Positions 1 through 5,112 of a stretch of 5,112 nucleotides of DNA are shown here, one piece after another. Under the pieces are notes generated by a model. That model saw nothing but the letters and a program-made list of their open reading frames with translations. It made no database searches and had not been told where the DNA came from. This stretch comes from Planctomycetaceae bacterium. Lineage in GTDB: Bacteria > Planctomycetota > Planctomycetia > Isosphaerales > Isosphaeraceae. The position numbers were made by a program, and so were the translations under genes. How positions within the stretch are numbered: the stretch's first letter is position 1; the number at the start of each line of letters is the position of its first letter. The stretch is from positions 1 to 5,112 of the forward strand of contig JAFANO010000202.1 in the NCBI GenBank assembly GCA_019232645.1, in the 5' to 3' direction.

Positions 1-315
1 CAGCACCCTGGGCGTCGCATCGGCGATCAGGCAGCCCAGCTCACGCGGCGTCAGGCGCCAGTTCAAGGCCTGCAAGATCGCACCGAGCTTGCCGCAGGCG
101 AACCACAGGTCGAGGTACTCGACGCCGTTGTGCGCGAGTACCGCCACCCGATCGCCCTTCGTAACCCCCAGCGCGCGCAAGAAATGGGCGGCGCGATTCG
201 CGGCCCGATCCCACGACCGGTAGGTGATCGACGCGCCGCCGTGGATCGCGTCGATCAGCGCCACCTTGTCGGGAGACAGCATGGCCCGCCGCCCCAACCA
301 GTCGCCGATGTGCAT
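1..315 (-). CDS. AMP-dependent acyl-CoA synthetase/ligase, N-terminal part (cut by window edge)
   Basis: This is the first 105 codons of an ANL-superfamily (AMP-binding) enzyme; the frame is open to base 1, so the C-terminal four-fifths lies outside. Family members activate a fatty or other carboxylic acid with ATP to an acyl-adenylate and then to the CoA thioester. Visible features are the usual N-terminal subdomain: SPDKVALID (residues 14-22), SITYRSWDRAANRAAHFLRA (29-48), the GDRVAVLAHNGVEYLDLWFACGK stretch (54-76) and NWRLTPREL (85-93), which is strongly conserved in long- and medium-chain acyl-CoA ligases. The ATP-binding P-loop and the adenylation motifs are beyond the window, so substrate cannot be judged. 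The start ATG at 315 is supported by GGAGGT at 325-320, four bases upstream. It follows sdhB on the same strand after a 285-base spacer, so co-transcription is possible but not shown. Family confident; exact substrate unknown. Confidence 0.88.
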   Translation of the reverse strand, partial: MHIGDWLGRRAMLSPDKVALIDAIHGGASITYRSWDRAANRAAHFLRALGVTKGDRVAVLAHNGVEYLDLWFACGKLGAILQALNWRLTPRELGCLIADATPRVL

Positions 316-319
316 TCCC

Positions 320-325
320 ACCTCC
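320..325 (-). promoter_or_regulatory. Ribosome binding site of the acyl-CoA ligase gene
   Basis: GGAGGT on the minus strand, followed by GGGA and then ATG at 315. It is the strongest Shine-Dalgarno match in the window and fixes the start of the ligase gene. Confidence 0.7.
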
Positions 326-549
326 GTACATCCCCCACCGGCGGCTGGAGCACCTGGCGCGGACGATCACCGAGGAGCAACTCCGATGACTCCCGGCACA
401 CCTCGACAAGTCGACCTCGAGGGGCCACGTGATGATGCCATGGCCCCTGCCGGGGGGACGTTCAGGTGCGCGTCGGCGAAGCGGCCGGTCTCCGCATCGA
501 GGGCAGAGACCGGCTCGAACTGATCGTGCGGTTTGCAAGCAATCAAGTG

Positions 550-583
550 GGGCGGACGAAGGAGAGGGATCCGGAGTCCGCCC
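550..583 (-). terminator. Weak terminator-like hairpin after sdhB
   Basis: A perfect 8-bp inverted repeat (GGGCGGAC at 550-557, GTCCGCCC at 576-583) with an 18-base loop lies 17 bases past the sdhB stop. The minus-strand sequence beyond it (CCACTTGATTGCTTG) is only mildly T-rich and has no U-run, so it does not fit an intrinsic terminator well. It could slow decay of the sdh mRNA or mark partial termination. The position is suggestive, the sequence weak. Confidence 0.25.
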
Positions 584-600
584 GCCATGCCCGACTCGGT

Positions 601-1469
601 TCAGCCGGCCGAGGAATCCGAGCCGGCTTTCTTGCTTCGAGAGAAGAGCGCGGCCCTGAAGTAGTCTCGGTTGAGCCGGGAGATGAACTCGAGGCGGATC
701 TCCTTGGGGCAGGCCGCCTCGCACTCGCCATGGTTCGTGCAGTTGCCGAAGCCCTCGGCGTCCATCCGTTCGACCATCGCGACGACGCGACTGTTCCGCT
801 CGGGATGGCCCTGCGGCAGCAGGTTGAGGTGCGAGACCTTGGCCCCGACGAAGAGCATCGCCGAGGCGTTCGGGCAGGCGGCGACGCACGCCCCGCAGCC
901 GATGCACGCGGCGGCGTCCATCGCGAGGTCGGCCTCCTCCTTCGGCACCAAGATGGCGTTCCCGTCGGGGGCGTTGCCCGTGCGGACCGAGATGAACCCC
1001 CCGGCGGCGATGATCCGGTCGAAGGCGCCGCGGTCGACCATCAGGTCCTTGACGACCGGGAAGGCCGCCGACCGCCACGGCTCGATCGTCAGGACGGCGC
1101 CGTCGTGGAAGCTCCGCATGTGGAGCTGGCACGTCGTCGTGGCCCGCCGAGGGCCATGCGGGTCGCCGTTGATGACGACCCCGCACTGGCCGCAGATCCC
1201 CTCGCGGCAGTCGTGGTCGAAGGCGATCGGCTCCTCGCCCCGCGTGATCAGGCCTTCGTTCACCACGTCGAGCATCTCGAGGAACGACATGTCGGTGCTG
1301 ATGTCGCGGGCCTCGTAGGTCACGAACCGCCCCTCGGAGCGGCGATCCTTCTGGCGCCAGACGTTCAGCGTCAGGTTGATCGTCCGCTCGCCGTCTTTGC
1401 TGACCGTCGGACGTTTTGCTTTCTCGGGGATGAATTCGCCCGCGACGGTACTCGGGATGGTTTTGACGC

Positions 1470-1473
<4 letters not shown>
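601..1473 (-). CDS. sdhB: Succinate dehydrogenase iron-sulphur subunit SdhB
   Basis: This 290-residue protein carries electrons from the flavin of SdhA to the quinone site of SdhC. The N-terminal ferredoxin-like domain has the [2Fe-2S] ligands C89, C94, C97 (CREGICGQC) and C115 (TTTCQLHMR). The 17 residues between C97 and C115 (NGDPHGP loop) are longer than in E. coli and typical of the menaquinone-type enzymes of Bacteroidetes, Actinobacteria and relatives. The C-terminal domain has C190-x2-C193-x2-C196-x3-C200-P and C245-x5-C251-x3-C255-P. By homology C190, C193, C196 and C255 bind the [4Fe-4S] cluster, and C200, C245 and C251 the [3Fe-4S] cluster. All expected ligands are present. The first 30 or so residues are an extension relative to E. 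coli, and the tail is a short Ser/Ala/Gly-rich stretch. The ATG overlaps the sdhA stop (ATGA), with GGAG six bases ahead inside sdhA, so translation is probably coupled. It is soluble, on the cytoplasmic face of the membrane. A fumarate reductase role cannot be excluded from sequence. Confidence 0.96.
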
Positions 1474-3389
<1,916 letters not shown>

Positions 3390-3391
3390 CG

Positions 3392-3396
3392 CTCCT
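3392..3396 (-). promoter_or_regulatory. Ribosome binding site of sdhA, start-deciding
   Basis: AGGAG on the minus strand, overlapping the TAG stop of sdhC (3397-3395). Its distance is two bases to the ATG at 3389 and eight bases to the in-frame GTG at 3383. Normal spacing favours the GTG, whereas codon preference favours the ATG. The overlap with the sdhC stop suggests that ribosomes finishing sdhC re-initiate on sdhA. Confidence 0.5.
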
Positions 3397-4198
3397 ATCG
3401 GCCTTGGGCGTGTTCGGGTGCCGGGACCACGACGACTCGAGCCTTCTCGGAGGCCGCGGCCGCGGTTCGTTCCGCGGGCTCGGGGGCCGGCTTGATGACT
3501 CCGGCCAGGACCGCCAGTGGCACGGCGGCGAATCCCAGCGCGACCACGATCGCGAGGCCCGTCGCGAACCGCCGCCCGAACGAGTCGTACCGCGGCTGGT
3601 TCGCGCCCAGGGTCTGGAACATGCTCCAGACGCCGTGCCACAGGTGGAACCCGAGCAGCGCCATCGCGAGTATGTAGATGATGGCCACGGGGACGACCCT
3701 CAGCCCGGTGACCAGGTTCGTGTACACATCCCCCTCGTGGTAATCCGGATGCGCCGTGCCGGTCGTCAGGTGCAGGATGTGGTAGATGATGAACGCGAGC
3801 AGCAGCGGCCCGGTCAGCTTCATCGAGCGCGAGGCGTAGCTCGACTCCTTGTAGGACGTGACCTGATACCCCCCGGACCTCGCCGCCAGGTTCGTCTTCA
3901 ACAACACGACCCACGCCACGATGTGCAGCACGACCGCCGACAGCAGCACGAGGCGGAAGGTCCAGAGCAGGGCCGGCTCCGCCCGGAGCAGCTTGGCATA
4001 CGCGTTGAGCGACTCGCTCCCCTGGAACACCTGGAGGTTGCCCAGCATGTGCACGAGGACGAAGCCCGTCAGGATGACCCCGGTCAGGGCCATGAGGATC
4101 TTGAGGCCGACCGTGGATCCCCAGAATCGCAAGAGACGGGGGCGAGATGTCGGTCCGGGGGTCGAGGCAGGTTTTGTGGCGACTGCGCTCATGGGCAT
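3395..4198 (-). CDS. sdhC: Succinate dehydrogenase cytochrome b558 subunit SdhC
   Basis: This 267-residue membrane anchor of the Sdh complex belongs to the single-subunit, dihaem b558 family (as in B. subtilis SdhC and Wolinella FrdC), so no sdhD is expected and none is present. Five hydrophobic segments are visible at about residues 29-52, 76-101, 128-148, 168-192 and 212-235. Histidines in the helices are H50, H92, H140/H143, H185 and H188; H50, H92, H140 or H143, and H185 are the likely axial ligands of the two haems, judged by the roughly 42-residue spacing seen in B. subtilis. The conserved [12 protein letters not shown] (49-60) and [16 protein letters not shown] (183-198) support the family. 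There is a 20-residue Pro/Ser/Ala-rich N-terminal tail and a C-terminal tail of about 32 residues rich in Ala, Pro and Glu, both longer than in B. subtilis. It is first gene of the sdhCAB operon. GAGGG lies one base from ATG 4198 but seven from ATG 4192, so a 265-residue form is plausible. Partner quinone is probably menaquinone (inferred from family). Confidence 0.95.
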   Translation of the reverse strand: MPMSAVATKPASTPGPTSRPRLLRFWGSTVGLKILMALTGVILTGFVLVHMLGNLQVFQGSESLNAYAKLLRAEPALLWTFRLVLLSAVVLHIVAWVVLLKTNLAARSGGYQVTSYKESSYASRSMKLTGPLLLAFIIYHILHLTTGTAHPDYHEGDVYTNLVTGLRVVPVAIIYILAMALLGFHLWHGVWSMFQTLGANQPRYDSFGRRFATGLAIVVALGFAAVPLAVLAGVIKPAPEPAERTAAAASEKARVVVVPAPEHAQGR

Positions 4199-4199
4199 T

Positions 4200-4204
4200 C
4201 CCTC
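4200..4204 (-). promoter_or_regulatory. Ribosome binding site of sdhC, start-deciding
   Basis: GAGGG on the minus strand. It lies one base upstream of ATG 4198 and seven bases upstream of the second in-frame ATG at 4192 (protein starts MPM). The spacing favours the second ATG, which shortens the protein by two residues. Confidence 0.45.
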
Positions 4205-4283
4205 GTTAAGTGGAATCGTGAAATCCGGCTCGGTTCGAAATCAAGCGGCGGGCAGGGTGGCACGTGAATTCCACACGCGACGG

Positions 4284-4317
4284 CTCATGGGATGAGTCCT
4301 CCGGACGGCAGCCGTCC
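4284..4317. repeat. Two adjacent palindromes upstream of sdhC
   Basis: CTCAT-GGG-ATGAG (4284-4296) is followed six bases later by GGACGGC-A-GCCGTCC (4303-4317), a 15-base near-perfect palindrome. They sit about 90-120 bases upstream of the sdhC start. They could be DNA operators for a dimeric regulator or, in mRNA, small hairpins in the sdhC leader. No known operator consensus is recognised. Confidence 0.4.
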
Positions 4318-4337
4318 ACCCACCCGACTGACCCCCA

Positions 4338-4373
4338 CTGGATCGCGTCGGGACGATCGCCGGGCGGATCCAG
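4338..4373. repeat. 7-bp inverted repeat CTGGATC/GATCCAG
   Basis: CTGGATC at 4338-4344 and GATCCAG at 4367-4373 are perfect inverted copies separated by 22 bases. Within it GATCG (4341-4345) can alternatively pair with CGATC (4354-4358). It lies between the T-rich element at 4371-4416 and the palindromes at 4284-4317. It may be a folded part of the sdhC leader RNA or an operator. Confidence 0.35.
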
Positions 4374-4416
4374 AGAGAAAAACAACAACCCGACCCGCGG
4401 CACGAACGCCGAGGTC
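4371..4416 (-). terminator. Terminator-like hairpin with T-rich tail
   Basis: On the minus strand GACCT-CGGC (4416-4408) pairs with GCCG-GGGTC (4401-4392, with C4397 bulged) around a six-base loop, giving nine pairs including one G-T. The following bases read GGGTTGTTGTTTTTCTCTCT (4391-4372), a T-rich tract, though the run of five T begins nine bases after the stem. That distance makes it a weaker intrinsic terminator than the one at 4716-4757. It could also be an RNA structure in the sdhC leader. Confidence 0.33.
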
Positions 4417-4545
4417 CGTTGAAGATACCGCAATATTGGAACTTGGAAATGACTTACATCGACCGATTCTTGCGCAGGCGCGGGCCCGTCGACAACGTAC
4501 GACATCCCGATTTTCGTCTGGTTCCTCGCCCCGTGTCGGGTCGTC

Positions 4546-4575
4546 AAAAAACCCGCGACCGGACGGACGGCTCGC
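4546..4575 (-). terminator. Terminator-like hairpin with six-T tract
   Basis: On the minus strand GCGA (4575-4572) and CCG (4570-4568) pair with CGG (4561-4559) and TCGC (4558-4555), leaving G4571 bulged and a six-base loop. Flanking T-G wobbles can lengthen the stem. Three G then lead into TTTTTT (4551-4546). The stem is moderate and the T-run is good. The CGGGT bases before the T-run can instead pair with ACCCG about ten bases downstream (4541-4537), which would be an alternative, non-terminating fold. Confidence 0.42.
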
Positions 4576-4715
4576 AACAACCGGGCACGCCTTCATGTCG
4601 TAAATTATTTCAACTGCGTCATTTATGAGACCACGTCTGCCCTAAGCCGGGGCGATCGAACCTCCCAAGCCTCCCCGCCGAAACTCCTGTGTCGGAGCCG
4701 TCCGCCGGACCGTTG

Positions 4716-4757
4716 AAAAAAACAGCCCCGTCTGTGCAATGAGCGCACAGCGGAGCC
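4716..4757 (-). terminator. Intrinsic (rho-independent) terminator
   Basis: This is the best terminator in the window. On the minus strand GGCTCCG-CTGTGC (4757-4745) pairs with GCACAG-A-CGGGGCT (4737-4724), with A4731 bulged. That makes 13 pairs (two of them G-T) around a seven-base loop (4744-4738). One G is followed by seven T (4722-4716). Only about 40 bases separate it from the start point predicted for the promoter at 4805-4834, so it should end a very short transcript or attenuate transcription towards sdhC. Confidence 0.68.
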
Positions 4758-4799
4758 ACATGGCTAATCGATCTACCAGCCATTAGTAGAACGACAGGT
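4716..4799 (-). ncRNA. Candidate small RNA or attenuated leader RNA, about 84 nt
   Basis: No known RNA family is recognised. The unit is defined by a promoter (4834-4805), a likely A start at 4799 and the strong intrinsic terminator ending at 4716. The 5' part can form a hairpin UCUACU/GGUAGA (4790-4785 with 4777-4772, seven-base loop). The same segment also offers AUGGCU (4783-4778) pairing with AGCCAU (4765-4760), and AGCC (4765-4762) pairing with GGCU (4757-4754), which is the outer arm of the terminator stem. These mutually exclusive pairings resemble an attenuator. An ATG at 4783 opens a 54-codon frame through the terminator, but it has no ribosome binding site. The RNA points at sdhCAB, whose start is about 520 bases beyond the terminator. 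Its role as an independent small RNA or an sdh leader is undecided. Confidence 0.45.
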
Positions 4800-4804
4800 A
4801 GTTT

Positions 4805-4834
4805 ACGATAACAAGAAGCGCACCCCACTGTCAA
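4805..4834 (-). promoter_or_regulatory. Sigma-70-type promoter facing sdhCAB
   Basis: On the minus strand the -35 box is a perfect TTGACA (4834-4829). After an 18-base spacer comes TATCGT (4810-4805), preceded by TGT, an extended -10. The predicted start is an A at about 4799. It is the only good -35/-10 pair I find in the 914-base region and is expected to produce either the short RNA ending at 4716 or, on read-through, the sdhCAB mRNA with a leader of about 600 nt. Confidence 0.6.
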
Positions 4835-4844
4835 ATCCCCGCTG

Positions 4845-4859
4845 TCGAGTTGGGCTCGA
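4845..4859. repeat. Palindrome TCGAG-N5-CTCGA just upstream of the promoter
   Basis: Perfect 5-bp arms around TTGGG, ending ten bases upstream of the -35 box, i.e. about -46 to -60 from the predicted start. This is where an activator dimer commonly binds. No known consensus is recognised, and short palindromes occur by chance in such DNA. Confidence 0.3.
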
Positions 4860-4923
4860 TTGCGTGGGCGTGTCCGAAGGGGATGGTGATTCCGGGGTAC
4901 CGACCGGTCTCCGGCTGCAAGAG

Positions 4924-4955
4924 GGGGGACCGCACGGAGTCCTCCAATTTCTTTT
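4924..4955 (+). terminator. Weak plus-strand hairpin with T-rich tail
   Basis: GGGGGAC (4924-4930) pairs with GTCCTCC (4939-4945), six Watson-Crick pairs plus one G-T, around an eight-base loop. It is followed by AATTTCTTTT (4946-4955). This fits a modest intrinsic terminator on the plus strand, but no plus-strand gene is recognisable upstream, so its meaning is unclear. Confidence 0.22.
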
Positions 4956-4964
4956 AGAGGGTTA

Positions 4965-4997
4965 CAGGATCGGGTCGATCTTGGATCGCTGATCCTG
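4965..4997. repeat. GATC-rich nested hairpin
   Basis: CAGGATC (4965-4971) pairs with GATCCTG (4991-4997). Inside it CGATC (4976-4980) pairs with GATCG (4984-4988) around a TTG loop, so 12 pairs form a nested stem. GATC occurs five times between 4968 and 5000, at steps of 9, 7, 7 and 6 bases. There is no T-tract on either side, so it is not a typical terminator. Confidence 0.4.
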
Positions 4998-5112
4998 ATC
5001 TCCGGCCCGGGGACCCGGTCGATTCGGAAGGCGTGGGGACCACAACGGAATACAGAAGTCAAATGGGAACTCGCGCTGCTTCCTCGCTTCCCATGGTGTA
5101 CAAGCATCCCGA

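Larger units (their letters stand above)
316..600. other. Spacer between sdhB and the acyl-CoA ligase gene
   Basis: These 285 bases hold no gene that I can support. A 73-codon minus-strand frame starts 13 bases after sdhB (588 to 367), but it has no Shine-Dalgarno sequence and its composition looks like read-through of GC-rich DNA. Two inverted repeats are present: 550-557 with 576-583 (listed separately), and 420-427 with 441-448 (AGGGGCCA/TGGCCCCT, 13-base loop). Neither is followed by a T-tract on the minus strand. I see no convincing -35/-10 pair for the ligase gene. Confidence 0.6.
4199..5112. other. Long non-coding region upstream of sdhCAB
   Basis: These 914 bases contain no gene that I can support. 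Open frames of 69-162 codons exist on both strands, but their translations are rich in Arg, Pro, Ser and Gly with no recognisable motif, and they lack Shine-Dalgarno sequences. The region is visibly less GC-rich than the genes, with AT patches near 4420-4455, 4600-4627 and 4780-4815. It carries one good promoter, one clear intrinsic terminator, two weaker hairpin-plus-T elements and several palindromes on the minus strand. All of these face sdhCAB and are listed separately. Right of 4840 I see only palindromes and a GATC-rich hairpin. Confidence 0.65.

Noticed and set aside
367..588. 73-codon minus-strand frame right after sdhB
   Set aside because: No Shine-Dalgarno sequence, no motif, and it crosses both hairpins in the spacer. 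A small protein cannot be fully excluded.
3390..3914. Upstream extension of the sdhA frame to an ATG at 3914
   Set aside because: It overlaps sdhC in another frame, the extra translation is meaningless, and conserved SdhA sequence begins just after 3389.
4421..4450. TATCTT with TTTCCA considered as a second promoter for sdhC
   Set aside because: The -35 match is poor, the spacer is 16 bases, and the T-rich hairpin at 4371-4416 follows at once.
4206..4603. Frames of 103-124 codons on both strands between 4206 and 4603
   Set aside because: Overlapping frames on both strands with no motif and no Shine-Dalgarno sequence; most likely spurious.
4600..4627. AT-rich patch considered as an sdh promoter (AATAAT as a -10 box)
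   Set aside because: AATAAT fits a -10 box in five of six positions, but no acceptable -35 box lies 16-19 bases upstream.
4619..5107. 162-codon minus-strand frame upstream of sdhC, and the 54-codon part starting at ATG 4783
   Set aside because: It runs through the promoter and the strong terminator, has no ribosome binding site and no recognisable motif. The 54-codon part could in theory be a leader peptide, but its length and lack of a Shine-Dalgarno sequence argue against it.
5063..5112. Possible plus-strand gene start (ATG 5063, 16 codons open to the window edge)
   Set aside because: Too short to judge, with no clear Shine-Dalgarno sequence or promoter; sequence to the right is needed.

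Overview
The window is high-GC bacterial DNA, and nearly all of the recognisable coding sequence lies on the minus strand. Reading along the minus strand (right to left) it holds a long non-coding region, then a complete three-gene succinate dehydrogenase operon sdhC-sdhA-sdhB, a 285-base gap, and the first 105 codons of an acyl-CoA synthetase that runs off the left edge. The Sdh proteins are of the menaquinone-type class: one five-helix dihaem cytochrome b (b558 family), a flavoprotein of the Bacillus subtilis/Bacteroidetes subgroup, and an iron-sulphur subunit with a long loop in its [2Fe-2S] domain. This set, with the high GC and the N- and C-terminal extensions, suggests a planctomycete of the Isosphaera/Singulisphaera type. 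That is an impression from protein style, not a proof; other phyla carry the same class of enzyme.

Layout. 1-315 (minus): N-terminus of an AMP-binding acyl-CoA ligase. 316-600: spacer with two modest hairpins and no credible gene. 601-1473: sdhB. 1470-3389: sdhA, overlapping sdhB by ATGA. 3395-4198: sdhC, five bases ahead of sdhA. 4199-5112: 914 bases without a credible gene but with a lot of structure.

How the genes work together. SdhC anchors the complex in the cytoplasmic membrane and carries the haems and quinone site. SdhA oxidises succinate to fumarate at a covalently bound FAD. SdhB passes the electrons through its three Fe-S clusters to SdhC. The tight spacing (5-base gap, then a 4-base overlap) indicates one translationally coupled mRNA. 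The acyl-CoA ligase is oriented the same way but is separated by a spacer and could be independent.

The most interesting part is the region upstream of sdhC. On the minus strand it contains a good housekeeping-type promoter (perfect TTGACA, 18-base spacer, extended -10 TGT-TATCGT at 4805-4834). About 40 bases after the predicted start comes a textbook intrinsic terminator (13-bp stem, seven T; 4716-4757). Together they define a transcript of about 84 nt that is either an undescribed small RNA or an attenuated leader of sdhCAB. Two more hairpin-plus-T-tract elements and several palindromes lie between it and sdhC. No entirely new protein system is visible.
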